Below the pieces are notes generated by a model. That model was not told where the DNA came from and did not search any database. It saw only the letters and a program-made list of their open reading frames with translations. A stretch of DNA of 31,155 nt, from the NCBI GenBank assembly GCA_900549555.1, contig UROO01000013.1:1-31155 (forward strand), given 5' to 3'. The DNA is from an uncultured Collinsella sp. GTDB taxonomy: Bacteria; Actinomycetota; Coriobacteriia; Coriobacteriales; Coriobacteriaceae. How positions within the stretch are numbered: position 1 is the first letter of the stretch; each line of letters begins with the position of its first letter. The position numbers and the translations under genes were made by a program. Below are positions 14,623-22,877 of this stretch, piece after piece.

Positions 14623-16224
14623 GTGTCTGCAGCCATCAAACCCTTCAGCGACGAGTTCGAAGAATATGGTCGCGATGAATCTCGCGCATCGGGCGAGGCG
14701 TCGAGTATCTCGTTTCCGACGACGGAGGACGAAGTCCGCGCCATTCTGCGAAAGCTCCATGCCGAGCATGTTCCGATAACGGTCCAGGGTGCTCGGACCG
14801 GTCTGGCTGCCGGTGCCGTGCCCCACGGCGGACATATCCTCAACACTTCTCGTATGAATCGCTACCTGGGTCTTCGCCGCGACGAGCAAGGCCATTTTCT
14901 GCTGCGCGTGGAGCCGGGCGTCGTGCTTTCGGAGTTGCGCAAGCAGCTGGGTAAGAAGGCATTGCCGACCGCTGACTGGGATCAGGTATCGCTTGAGGCC
15001 TATGAGGAGTTCCAGGCAGCTCCCGAGCAGTTCTTTCCCACCGATCCCACCGAGGCATCTGCCTGCCTGGGCGGCATGGCGGCGTGCAATGCCTCCGGTG
15101 CCCGCAGTTACGCCTACGGCCCCATGCGCCCGCACGTTACGGGGCTTCACGTGGCACTGGCGGACGGCGACCTGCTTGAGCTTCATCGAGGTCAGGCGCA
15201 CGCTGACGCACGCCACTTGTCGCTCATGACAGCGGAAGGCCGCGCGCTCGAGCTGGATCTTCCTGGCTATACCATGCCCAAGACCAAAAACGCGTCGGGT
15301 TATTTCGTTTCGGACGATATGGACGCCATCGACCTCTTTATCGGTGCGTGCGGCACACTCGGCGTCATTACCGAGCTCGAGATTGCCTTGCAGGCGGCAC
15401 CTTCGGTCGTATGGGGTGTGAGCTGCTTTTTCGACAGCGAGGACAAGGCGGTGTCCTTTACCGATTCCGTGCGCCCCGTGCTGTCCCATGCCGCCGCTAT
15501 TGAGTATTTCGATGCCGGCGCCTTGGATATCCTTCGCCGCCAGCGCGAGCAGTCGACCGCGTTTGCCTCGCTGCCGGCACTCGACGATGAGGCAAAGGTC
15601 TGTGTTTACGTGGAACTCGACTGCGACGACGAGGCGCAAGCGACCGAGGAGCTGTACCACCTAGGATGGGTTTTGGAGCTTGCGGGCGGCCACGACGACG
15701 CGACCTGGGTTGCACGCACCGAGGTCGATCGCGAATGCCAGCGGTTCTTCCGCCACGCCGTTCCCGAGAGCGTCAACATGCTCGTCGACGAGCGCCGCCG
15801 CACCGACCCCACCATTACCAAGCTGGGGTCGGATATGTCGGTGCCCAACACGCGCCTGGCCGATGTCGTTGCCCTCTATCGCCGCACGCTGGCCGAAAGC
15901 GGGCTTGAGTCTGCCGCCTGGGGACATATCGGCAACAACCATCTGCATGTGAATATCCTGCCGCGCGATGCGCAAGACTACCGTCGCGGTGGCGAGCTGT
16001 TTGCCCAGTGGGCTGCGGAGGTAACGGCTATGGGCGGCGCCGTCTCTGCCGAGCACGGCGTCGGCAAGATCAAAGCGGGCTTTTTGGAGACGATGTACGG
16101 CCACGAGGCCATGGTTGAATCGGCTCGACTCAAGCTGCAGCTCGATCCTGCCGGGCAGCTGGGCCGTGGCAACCTGTTTTCGGAGAAGCTCTTGGATGAA
16201 CTCGTCCAGAAAGGGGGCGCGTGA
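14623..16224 (+). CDS. FAD-linked D-lactate / 2-hydroxyacid dehydrogenase (LctD/GlcD-like)
   Basis: A 533-residue flavoprotein. It starts with GTG at 14623, 5 nt after AAAGGGGGAG. The N-terminal PCMH-type FAD domain shows VPITVQGARTGLAAG (about 50-64), LRVEPGV, and GGMAACNASGARSYAYG (about 150-166). The C-terminal FAD-oxidase domain has the metal/substrate-binding loops GHIGNNHLHVN and SAEHGVGK. This is the D-lactate dehydrogenase / glycolate oxidase GlcD family. Since etfB and a ferredoxin-fused etfA follow directly, it most likely forms an electron-confurcating lactate dehydrogenase complex like LctBCD of Acetobacterium, in which lactate oxidation by NAD+ is driven by reduced ferredoxin. 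Gene order differs: the dehydrogenase comes first here. Glycolate or another 2-hydroxyacid remains possible as substrate. Confidence 0.88.
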   Translation: MSAAIKPFSDEFEEYGRDESRASGEASSISFPTTEDEVRAILRKLHAEHVPITVQGARTGLAAGAVPHGGHILNTSRMNRYLGLRRDEQGHFLLRVEPGVVLSELRKQLGKKALPTADWDQVSLEAYEEFQAAPEQFFPTDPTEASACLGGMAACNASGARSYAYGPMRPHVTGLHVALADGDLLELHRGQAHADARHLSLMTAEGRALELDLPGYTMPKTKNASGYFVSDDMDAIDLFIGACGTLGVITELEIALQAAPSVVWGVSCFFDSEDKAVSFTDSVRPVLSHAAAIEYFDAGALDILRRQREQSTAFASLPALDDEAKVCVYVELDCDDEAQATEELYHLGWVLELAGGHDDATWVARTEVDRECQRFFRHAVPESVNMLVDERRRTDPTITKLGSDMSVPNTRLADVVALYRRTLAESGLESAAWGHIGNNHLHVNILPRDAQDYRRGGELFAQWAAEVTAMGGAVSAEHGVGKIKAGFLETMYGHEAMVESARLKLQLDPAGQLGRGNLFSEKLLDELVQKGGA

Positions 16225-16226
16225 AG

Positions 16227-17042
16227 ATGAGTGATTTCCATATGGTGGTGTGCGTCAAGGCGGTGCCGGGAAGCACCGAGGTCAAGATGGACCCCAAAAC
16301 CAATACCATCGTGCGCGATGGCAAGCAGGCGGTCATTAATCCCTTCGATGCAAGTGCCCTCGAATGTGCGTTGGCGCTCAAGGACGACTTTATCGGCTTT
16401 GGCATGGATGTGCGCGTGACGGTGGTATCGATGGGTATCCCTGCAACCGAATCGCTACTGCGCGACTGCATCGCCCGCGGCGCCGACGATGCATTGCTGC
16501 TCACCGACCGTGCTTTTGCGGGCGCGGACACGTTGGCGACCACCTATGCTCTCAAATGCGGCATCGAGGCGCTCGACGAGGACTTCGACCTGCTCATCTG
16601 CGGCAAGATGGCGGTGGATGGCGATACTGCCCAGATTGGCCCCGAACTGGCCGGCGCCTTCGAGATTCCCTGCGTGACCGATGTGAGCTGCGTACAGAGC
16701 GCGGGCTTTACGACGTGCGGCTCGCTGGCGCTTGTCCACGGCTGTGACGCCGGCGAGGAGACGGTCTATCTGGAGATGCCGTGTGCGATGACGACCGCCA
16801 AGGAGATCGGCCAGCTGCGCATGCCGAGCATCGCCGGCATTCGCGCGGCCGAAGACGCGGATGTGCGGGTGGTCTGTGCTGCCGATGTGCATGCCGACCC
16901 TTTGCGCTGCGGCCTTACCGGATCGCCGACGCAGGTCGTGCGCTCGTTTGTGCCCGACCGTGACCAAACGTGCGAGGCCATCGAGGGCACGCCGGTCGAA
17001 CAGGCGGCAAAGCTTGCCAAGATTATCGAGGGGATGGCATAG
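16227..17042 (+). CDS. etfB: Electron transfer flavoprotein beta subunit
   Basis: A 271-residue protein of the EtfB/FixA family: HMVVCVKAVPGSTEVKMDP at the start, NPFDASALECALALKD, a GADDALLLTD stretch and the conserved LICGKMAVDGDTAQIGPELA. In confurcating complexes this subunit carries a FAD and the NAD site. A GTG at 16221 is also open, but GGGGG at 16213-16217 is 9 nt from the ATG at 16227 and only 3 nt from the GTG, so I prefer the ATG. The dehydrogenase stop is at 16222-16224, so the genes are effectively contiguous. The etfA ATG follows the stop immediately. Confidence 0.9.
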   Translation: MSDFHMVVCVKAVPGSTEVKMDPKTNTIVRDGKQAVINPFDASALECALALKDDFIGFGMDVRVTVVSMGIPATESLLRDCIARGADDALLLTDRAFAGADTLATTYALKCGIEALDEDFDLLICGKMAVDGDTAQIGPELAGAFEIPCVTDVSCVQSAGFTTCGSLALVHGCDAGEETVYLEMPCAMTTAKEIGQLRMPSIAGIRAAEDADVRVVCAADVHADPLRCGLTGSPTQVVRSFVPDRDQTCEAIEGTPVEQAAKLAKIIEGMA

Positions 17043-18248
17043 ATGAGCGGACTGATAATCGATAGCGAGGCGTGCGTTGGCTGTGGCCGCTGCGTTCGCG
17101 CCTGTGCCTCGGGTGGCATTGTGGTGGAGGGCGAGCGCCCCAACCGCTGCGCCCATGTGACCGACGGCTGCATATTGTGCGGCGGGTGCGTCGACGCCTG
17201 TCCCGTCAACGCCATTTCGATCGAGCGCGACGAGGCCGCCGGCGCGGTTGACCTCGATGCGTATCGAGACATTTGGGTATTCGTTCAGACCGACGAGCAC
17301 GATGTCGTGGCCCCGGTGGCCTACGAGCTCATGGGCAAGGGCCGCGAGCTTGCCGATGCACGCGGCTGTCGTCTGGTGGCGCTGGTCGGCATGGGCCCCG
17401 AGGGCTCGCTCGGGGACCTGGAGCATCTGGTTTGCGCCGGTGCGGACGAAGTTCTGGTCTGTCGTGACGAGCGCCTGCGTCAGAACGACGCGGAGGTCTA
17501 TGCTCGCCTCATCTGCGATTTGGTAGCCGAGCGCAAGCCCGAAGCCATTCTGTACGGTGCGACCGCTTTTGGCCGCGAGCTGGCGCCTGGCGTTGCCGTG
17601 CGCCTGCGGACGGGCCTTACGGCCGACTGCACCGTGCTTTCGATGGATACGGAGACGAGCCTGCTGCAACAGACGCGTCCGGCGTTTGGCGGCAACTTGA
17701 TGGCCACCATTATCTGCCCCGACCACCGTCCCCAGATGGCAACGGTGCGCCCCGGCATCTTTAAGGCGCCCGACTTTGACTATAGCCGCTCCGGAACGAT
17801 TACCCAGGTATTACTTGCGGAAGACGCCAAGGCTCGTGTTGAGATCTCGATTCCCGCCGAGGAGTGGGGACAGCAGGTATCAATTGCCGATGCCGCGCGC
17901 TTGGTCGTGGTGGGTCGCGGCATTGGCTCCAAGAAGAATCTGCCCCTGATGCGAAAACTCGCCGATGCCTTGGGTGCCGAGCTTGGTTGCACGCGTCCCG
18001 TCGTGGAGGCGGGTTGGCTGGAGTACCGCCACCAGATCGGCCAGACCGGCGTGTCGGTTTCGCCCAAGCTTCTTGTGAGTATCGGCGTTTCGGGTGCTAT
18101 CCAGCACCTAGCCGGCATCGGCGGCGCGGAGTGCATCATCGCCGTCAACGAGGACCCGGATGCTCCCATCTTTGGCGCTGCGCAGTACAAAGTTGTCGGT
18201 GACGCCGTCGAAGTCGTCGAGGAGCTTCTGGCCCAGCTCGAGCGCTAG
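17043..18248 (+). CDS. etfA: Electron transfer flavoprotein alpha subunit with N-terminal 2[4Fe-4S] ferredoxin domain
   Basis: A 401-residue protein. Residues 1-60 form a ferredoxin domain with two cluster motifs: C11-x2-C14-x2-C17-x3-C21 and C43-x2-C46-x2-C49-x3-C53 (the second followed by Pro). Then come the EtfA N-domain (IWVFVQTDEHDVVAPVAYEL) and the C-terminal FAD-binding domain with VVGRGIGSKKN, GQTGVSVSPKLLVSIGVSGA and IQHLAGIGGAE. The fused ferredoxin is typical of the EtfA that partners lactate dehydrogenase in anaerobes and is consistent with ferredoxin as an electron source. Its TAG overlaps, tail to tail, the TAG of the HD gene in a shared CTAG, leaving no room for a separate terminator. 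Confidence 0.92.
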   Translation: MSGLIIDSEACVGCGRCVRACASGGIVVEGERPNRCAHVTDGCILCGGCVDACPVNAISIERDEAAGAVDLDAYRDIWVFVQTDEHDVVAPVAYELMGKGRELADARGCRLVALVGMGPEGSLGDLEHLVCAGADEVLVCRDERLRQNDAEVYARLICDLVAERKPEAILYGATAFGRELAPGVAVRLRTGLTADCTVLSMDTETSLLQQTRPAFGGNLMATIICPDHRPQMATVRPGIFKAPDFDYSRSGTITQVLLAEDAKARVEISIPAEEWGQQVSIADAARLVVVGRGIGSKKNLPLMRKLADALGAELGCTRPVVEAGWLEYRHQIGQTGVSVSPKLLVSIGVSGAIQHLAGIGGAECIIAVNEDPDAPIFGAAQYKVVGDAVEVVEELLAQLER

Positions 18249-19057
18249 GCGCCGGCCAGCCAGGCTCGCATCTCTTTCTTTAGGCGTTCCCAGGTCGCTT
18301 GCGTGGCGGGGTCGGTAAAGGGGCGCACGATGCCAAAGGGCGCATCGAGCAGGCGGTAGATATCGCCCTGCTCGCGCGCCAGCGCGCGGCTCGCTGGATA
18401 GACGAGCTCAAACATAAAGCAGATGAGTCCCACCAGGTAGTCTGCGGGCTCGTTGCGTTCATCGCGTGCGACGCAGCGGCGCTCGTCAAAGGCAGCGAGA
18501 GCCGGTGTCGAGAACCGGCTGGCGAGAAATGTGTCCTCATTAACCTTGAGGATAGTGTCGACGGTGCTGTCGGCGATGGTGCGCATAATGTCGATCTTGT
18601 CGCCATCGCGCACGATATCGCAGAAGCGCCGCGTGCGCTCGTCAAGTTGTGCCGGCAGGCGAAAGTCGCTGTGATAGGCAATGCTTGCGCGGATGAGCTC
18701 GTCGTGCTCGTCAGTCTCGATAAAATCTCGGATGCTTGTTGTGGCAGGCGCGTCGTCGGAGTTCTCGCCAAAGAGGACCCCGACGCCCAACGCTGCGTGG
18801 CTCATACTCTCGGCGTCCTTAAAGGTGTCCCAGCGCCGCAACTGTTCAAAGCGTCCCATATCGTGTAACAGGCCGCAAAGCCAGGCCAGGTCAATATCCT
18901 CTGTCGACCAGCCCTGCTCGCGCGCCACGGCATCGCATGCCTCGGCAACGTGGTACGTATGCTCGATTTTGAGCGCGATACGTGGATTGGCGGCATCGTA
19001 AGCATCGGTATAGCGTTTGAAGGCCGCGGTCGCCCGGTCCCGATCGATAGCTGTCAT
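18245..19057 (-). CDS. HD-domain phosphohydrolase
   Basis: A 270-residue soluble protein with AGGAAG 5 nt before its ATG. The metal-binding HD motif is present: HTYHVAEAC (His33/His36), LCGLLHDMGRFEQ (His65-Asp66), a later HSDFRL and RDGDKIDIMR carrying the distal Asp. The layout fits HD-superfamily hydrolases acting on nucleotides or phosphoesters; nothing identifies the substrate. The gene is convergent with etfA, sharing the stop region, and divergent from azlC across a 10-bp inverted repeat. Confidence 0.85.
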   Translation of the reverse strand: MTAIDRDRATAAFKRYTDAYDAANPRIALKIEHTYHVAEACDAVAREQGWSTEDIDLAWLCGLLHDMGRFEQLRRWDTFKDAESMSHAALGVGVLFGENSDDAPATTSIRDFIETDEHDELIRASIAYHSDFRLPAQLDERTRRFCDIVRDGDKIDIMRTIADSTVDTILKVNEDTFLASRFSTPALAAFDERRCVARDERNEPADYLVGLICFMFELVYPASRALAREQGDIYRLLDAPFGIVRPFTDPATQATWERLKKEMRAWLAGA

Positions 19058-19088
19058 AATGACTTCCTAAAAAGCTGTGTCTTTCGAT

Positions 19089-19124
19089 CCGGTGGCAATT
19101 GTAGGTGAACTCGGTTGCCACCGG
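19089..19124. promoter_or_regulatory. 10-bp perfect inverted repeat between the HD gene and azlC
   Basis: CCGGTGGCAA (19089-19098) and TTGCCACCGG (19115-19124) are exact inverses around a 16-bp centre. On the minus strand a -10-like TACAAT lies at 19103-19098, between and touching the arms, which would put transcription start inside the left arm. A DNA operator for repression of the HD gene, and perhaps azlCD, therefore fits better than an RNA hairpin. Confidence 0.5.
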
Positions 19125-19184
19125 GCGATGATTCTGCCGCGTCGTTGAATGCGGCTCGGAAATCTTGTCGGGACGAGGAACGCT

Positions 19185-19877
19185 ATGGTGCTCAAAATCG
19201 TTAAAACCGTCTGGCCGGCGATGCTTACCTATGTTGCGATAGGTGCGCCGTGCGGAATGATTATGGCGCAGACGGGAATGGAGCCCTGGATGGTTTTTGC
19301 TCTGAGCAGCACGTTTGTGACGGGTAGCGGCCAGTTTATGGTCTGCAACCTGTGGCTGGCAGGTGTGCCTGCGGCATCGATTGTCGCAAGTGTAGCCGCA
19401 ATCTCCTCGCGCTTTGCTCTTTACTCGGCATCGATCGCGCCGCATCTGAGGGACGCTTCGAAGCGTCAGACGTTGGCTGTTGCCGCGACGCTCACCGAGG
19501 AGGCATATGGCATCTCGCTTGCCAGGCTGGTTGAGGGGGAGGATTGGGGCCCGCGCGAGTCCTTTGTGCTCAACGTGATCCTCATCGCAACATGGGGCGT
19601 TTCGTGTACGACGGGCGCCATCGTCGGCGCCGTTGTCGATGTCCCCACCGCTATTGCGGGTTTTGTCTGCACCTCGCTCTTTATCTGCCTGCTCTTTTCG
19701 CAGCGACTGTCGCGCGGCAATGTCGTGGCTGCCGTTATGGCTGCGGTGTCCGTTGCCCTATGCAAGCTCTTGGGGTGGACGAATATCGCCGTGCCGGCAA
19801 GCGTGCTCGTCGGCGTTGCCGCGGCGCTTGCGTGCGATGCTCTCGCCGAAGGAAGGGGCGCTCGCGATGCCCGTTAA
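19185..19877 (+). CDS. azlC: AzlC family branched-chain amino-acid exporter, large subunit
   Basis: A 230-residue polytopic membrane protein. I choose the ATG at 19185, which has GAGGAA 4 nt before it; an ATG 12 codons upstream (19149) has no ribosome site. Characteristic stretches are YVAIGAPCGMIMAQTGMEPW, SSTFVTGSGQFM, ISSRFALYSASIAPHL and TLTEEAYGI, all typical of AzlC. With the small AzlD protein it forms an exporter of leucine, isoleucine, valine or analogues in the cytoplasmic membrane. azlD overlaps its last 11 bases. The second half has the usual three to four hydrophobic helices. Confidence 0.9.
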   Translation: MVLKIVKTVWPAMLTYVAIGAPCGMIMAQTGMEPWMVFALSSTFVTGSGQFMVCNLWLAGVPAASIVASVAAISSRFALYSASIAPHLRDASKRQTLAVAATLTEEAYGISLARLVEGEDWGPRESFVLNVILIATWGVSCTTGAIVGAVVDVPTAIAGFVCTSLFICLLFSQRLSRGNVVAAVMAAVSVALCKLLGWTNIAVPASVLVGVAAALACDALAEGRGARDAR

Positions 19878-20190
19878 TGAGTTTTTGGTCCTGTGGCTGT
19901 TGTCTTGGGCGGCCATCGCGTTTTTCCGCATTGCCCCGGCGTTTGCTTTGCGCGGGAGGACACTGTCGCCCCGCGTTACCGAGGCCTTGGGTTATATTCC
20001 GCCCGCCGCCTTTGCGGCGCTGGTCGCTAACGATTTGATAAGCCCTGGCGCTTTCGACGCCGGCTTGTGGCAGGGCTTGATTCCCTGGATTGCGGCTGCC
20101 GGTGTCGTGGCGGTGGCAATCAAGACAAAGTCGATGCTGTGGTGCTGCGTCTCGGGCATCGTGTTCTATACCGTTTTGAGCTTCATATAA
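19867..20190 (+). CDS. azlD: AzlD family exporter, small subunit
   Basis: A 107-residue membrane protein with four hydrophobic segments, starting at the ATG at 19867 inside the end of azlC, with AAGGGG about 9 nt before it. The order FFRIAPAFALRG, LGYIPPAAFAALVANDL, then WIAAAGVVAVAIKTKSML matches AzlD. A longer reading of this frame back to 19633 lies in azlC and is not used. After the stop a 7-bp hairpin (20195-20213) lacks a U-tract. The intergenic stretch to the next gene is 142 bp. Confidence 0.9.
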   Translation: MPVNEFLVLWLLSWAAIAFFRIAPAFALRGRTLSPRVTEALGYIPPAAFAALVANDLISPGAFDAGLWQGLIPWIAAAGVVAVAIKTKSMLWCCVSGIVFYTVLSFI

Positions 20191-20272
20191 GAGCGGGGCG
20201 CGTTTGGCGTCCCGGCCCAACGAATCGAATTTCTCACCGAGCCGGTCTGCTTCTTCTGGTACCATGGTCAAA

Positions 20273-20288
20273 CTTTACTGTAGCAAAG
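20273..20288. promoter_or_regulatory. Near-palindrome upstream of the KdgT-like gene
   Basis: The 16-bp CTTTACTGTAGCAAAG is self-complementary at 12 of 16 positions and lies 45-60 bp before the ATG at 20333, suitable for an operator or a core promoter region. No known consensus is matched. Confidence 0.3.
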
Positions 20289-20332
20289 CGTGACGTGGGC
20301 TTTTGTTCTGCGTCAGCGGAAATGGGGGTTTC

Positions 20333-21355
20333 ATGGCACAGGAAGCGACCGCCAACGAGCAAAAGAAATTCAAGGTACCGCGTATCCCGGGCGACATCAT
20401 GATCTATCCCATGATTGTTGGCCTTTTGCTCAACACTTTCTGTCCGCAGGTCTTTGAGATCGGCGGCTTCTTTACGGCTGCCTGCCGTGGCGGCTCCAAT
20501 ACCATCGTCGCTGCGATCCTGCTCTTCGTGGGTGCCGGCATCAGCTTCAAGTCCACGCCGGGCGCTATCAAGACCGGCATCGTCGTACTGATTCCCAAGC
20601 TTGTTGTTGCGGCCGCCCTTGGCTTGGGTGTGGCATATTTCTTTAGCGACAACTTCCTGGGCCTGAGCTCGGTCTCAATCATCGGCGGCATTACGTTTTG
20701 CAACATGGCGCTCTATACGGGCATCATGGGCGAGTTTGGCGATGAGTCCGAGCAGGGCGCCGTCGGTATCCTGTTCTTTACGGCCGGCCCCGCCGTCACC
20801 ATGATCATCCTCGGTGTCTCGGGTCTCGCCAACATCCCCGTCGGCACTATCATCGGATCCATCCTGCCGCTTGTTATCGGCATGGTTCTGGGCAACCTCT
20901 TCCCGTTCATCAAGAACCTGCTGGTCCCCGGCGCCAATCCCGCGATCGCTGTCATCGGTTTTCAGCTCGGTGCGTCCATGAGCCTTTCGAGCTTTATCAC
21001 CGGTGGCATCTCGGGCATCCTGCTGGGTCTCATCACGCTCTTTATCGTCGGCCCCATCACCTTTGCGTTCGAGCGCCTGTGCGGTGGTAACGGCAAGGCG
21101 GCCGTTGCCTGCTCCACTATCGCCGGCACGGCTATGACCACGCCGGTCGCCCTCGCCGAGGTCGCCCCGCGCTATGCCGAGCTTGCGCCCACCGCGTACG
21201 CCCAGATCGCCACCGCCGTCATCATCACGGCAGTCATGGCTCCGATCCTGACCGGCTGGGTCGATAAGAAGTTCTGCCACGGCAAAGAGGATCTGTCGGT
21301 CGAAGGCGTCGAGGCTATTGAGGAGGCCGTCGCGACCGACATCGACGGCGAGTAA
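20333..21355 (+). CDS. kdgT: 2-keto-3-deoxygluconate permease (KdgT family)
   Basis: A 340-residue permease with about ten membrane segments. The ATG at 20333 has GGGGG 4 nt before it; the frame is open 10 codons upstream but without a ribosome site. Diagnostic segments are RIPGDIMIYPMIVGLLLNTF, GGSNTIVAAILLFVGAGI, TPGAIKTGIVVLIPKL, GITFCNMALYTGIMGEFGD and STIAGTAMTTPVALAEV, the KdgT pattern. Known members take up 2-keto-3-deoxygluconate or related sugar acids by proton symport. No kdg kinase or aldolase gene lies nearby, so the true substrate may differ. A perfect 11-bp hairpin follows at 21405-21444. Confidence 0.87.
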   Translation: MAQEATANEQKKFKVPRIPGDIMIYPMIVGLLLNTFCPQVFEIGGFFTAACRGGSNTIVAAILLFVGAGISFKSTPGAIKTGIVVLIPKLVVAAALGLGVAYFFSDNFLGLSSVSIIGGITFCNMALYTGIMGEFGDESEQGAVGILFFTAGPAVTMIILGVSGLANIPVGTIIGSILPLVIGMVLGNLFPFIKNLLVPGANPAIAVIGFQLGASMSLSSFITGGISGILLGLITLFIVGPITFAFERLCGGNGKAAVACSTIAGTAMTTPVALAEVAPRYAELAPTAYAQIATAVIITAVMAPILTGWVDKKFCHGKEDLSVEGVEAIEEAVATDIDGE

Positions 21356-21404
21356 TCGTCGACGCGAGTCAATCAAGCCGGCGTGTGCAATTCGCGCCGT
21401 ATAG

Positions 21405-21444
21405 GCGCCCGAACGAAAGCTGTCTTGCAGCGACGTTCGGGCGC
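21405..21444 (+). terminator. Strong hairpin after kdgT, fused to the next promoter
   Basis: GCGCCCGAACG (21405-21415) pairs perfectly with 21434-21444, and the loop holds a second stem GCTG/CAGC. The run after it is TCTGCTATTATT, only moderately U-rich. It likely stops kdgT transcription, yet its right arm occupies the -35 region of the following extended -10 promoter. Confidence 0.6.
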
Positions 21445-21446
21445 TC

Positions 21447-21455
21447 TGCTATTAT
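21447..21455 (+). promoter_or_regulatory. Extended -10 promoter of the diguanylate cyclase gene
   Basis: TGC-TATTAT at 21447-21455 gives a start near 21462 and a leader of about 84 nt. The leader can fold GAATC/GATTC (around 21501-21514) and a bulged CCCC/GGGG stem, so it is structured, but it does not show the conserved parts of a c-di-GMP riboswitch. Confidence 0.5.
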
Positions 21456-21545
21456 TCCCCTTACCCCTGCGGAGTAGGGGGTGTTTATTGTCCAGACACG
21501 AATCGGGCGATTCTGACCACTTGGATATTGAAGGGATGGCGTCTA

Positions 21546-22688
21546 GTGGTTAAGGCACTCAAAATTGAGATATTCCTGCTATGCATGATTGTTCTTATCG
21601 GGCTTGCCGCACGAAGCCGCCGCTCCCTGTTCTCGAGCACCCAGCAGCTCTTGTTTAGCATGCTTGGCTACACGTCTGCTGCCTACATTTTCTTCGATAT
21701 GATCTGGACGCTCTCGGACGGCGTGAGCACTCCTGTAGGCATCACGGCCAACTGGATTTCCAACGCGGTCTCGTTTTCGCTGTTCGCCATCGCGTGCCTC
21801 ATTTGGTTTTTCTATTCCGAGACAGTGCAGGGCTCTCGCCTTTTGACCGCGCGCTATAGGGTGGCGCTCGTGACGTTGCCAACCGTATTGGTGGTCGTGC
21901 TGGCATTTACCAGCTACTGGACGCACACTATGTTCTATATCGATGCGCAGGGCGTATATCGTCGCGGAGCGCTTTATATGATTCAACCTATCGTTAGCTA
22001 CTGCTACATCATATATACGTCTTTGCATGCCTTTATTCAGACTCGAAAAGTCGAAAGTCTGCAAAAGAAGGCCATTTATCGCACCCTCGCCTTTTTTGCG
22101 GTTCCCGCTCTGGTGGGCGGTACCTTCCAGGTTTTGTTTTCGGTACCGGGCCTTTGCGTCGGTATATCGCTGAGTATCCTGCTGCTCTACATCATCTACC
22201 AGGAGCAGCTGATCTCGACCGACCCGTTGACTGGTCTTAACAATCGCAACCGTTTTGAGACCTATATGCTGTCGCTCTTCTCAAATGTGGATCAGGCCGA
22301 AGATGTGTACCTGCTTATGATGGACGCCGACGGCTTTAAGCAGATTAACGACCGCTATGGACATGTGGAGGGCGACCATGCCCTCCAGGTCATATCTGCT
22401 ACGCTCAAAGAGGTCTGCTCGGCGTCTGGTGGCTTTATCGCGCGTTATGGCGGCGATGAGTTCGTGGTGCTTCAAAAGGCGACGGCGGAGCAGGATATCA
22501 TGCATCTGTGCGCGACAATCAACGATGAGCTCGCGCGCGCCGAGGTGCCGTATCTGTTGCGGATGTCCATCGGCTACGCACGGGTTGGTGATGGCGTCGA
22601 TACCTGGCAAGACTTGCTTCGCGCTGCCGATGCGGAGCTCTACCGCGTCAAGGCCGAGAAAAAGAAAGCCGGCGTCCAGATACGCTAG
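21546..22688 (+). CDS. Membrane diguanylate cyclase (GGDEF)
   Basis: A 380-residue protein when started at GTG 21546, which has AAGGGA 9 nt upstream; a TTG at 21528 is an alternative adding six residues. The first 225 residues hold about seven membrane segments, an input domain of unknown signal. A GGDEF domain follows: DPLTGLNNRNRF, MMDADGFKQINDRYGH, GDHALQVIS and an intact active site RYGGDEF at about 300-306. It should make cyclic di-GMP from two GTP. The allosteric I-site RxxD, expected five residues before GGDEF, is absent, so product inhibition by the usual route is not expected. It is closed by a perfect terminator. Confidence 0.9.
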   Translation: MVKALKIEIFLLCMIVLIGLAARSRRSLFSSTQQLLFSMLGYTSAAYIFFDMIWTLSDGVSTPVGITANWISNAVSFSLFAIACLIWFFYSETVQGSRLLTARYRVALVTLPTVLVVVLAFTSYWTHTMFYIDAQGVYRRGALYMIQPIVSYCYIIYTSLHAFIQTRKVESLQKKAIYRTLAFFAVPALVGGTFQVLFSVPGLCVGISLSILLLYIIYQEQLISTDPLTGLNNRNRFETYMLSLFSNVDQAEDVYLLMMDADGFKQINDRYGHVEGDHALQVISATLKEVCSASGGFIARYGGDEFVVLQKATAEQDIMHLCATINDELARAEVPYLLRMSIGYARVGDGVDTWQDLLRAADAELYRVKAEKKKAGVQIR

Positions 22689-22730
22689 AAAAAGGGCGCA
22701 CGACCGTTGCGATGGTCGTGCGCCCTTTTT
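22689..22730. terminator. Bidirectional rho-independent terminator
   Basis: A perfect 17-bp stem (22689-22705 with 22714-22730), starting with five A and ending with five T, starts directly after the stop codon of the GGDEF gene. It can work in both directions and also lies beyond the end of the EamA gene. Confidence 0.92.
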
Positions 22731-22877
22731 GCGTTTGCGGGGGCCACCGGCCATAACGCCCAGGCGCGGTACGGCAAGACGGGCGACTGCCGTCGTGACT
22801 CGGTGCGAAATCAACGAGAACCAGTGCACTCCATTAAGCTGAAGTGTGCGAACGCCCTCTCTAAAAAGGTGAGCTCG

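Noticed and set aside
16455..17726. 423-codon minus-strand frame opposite etfBA
   Set aside because: Antisense to clear EtfB and EtfA; Arg/His/Ala-rich composition is typical of shadows.
20195..20213. 7-bp hairpin after azlD as a terminator
   Set aside because: The stem is short, contains a G-U pair and has no T-run after it.
21456..21545. c-di-GMP riboswitch in the GGDEF leader
   Set aside because: The leader is about 84 nt and lacks the conserved core of class I or II c-di-GMP aptamers as far as I can see.
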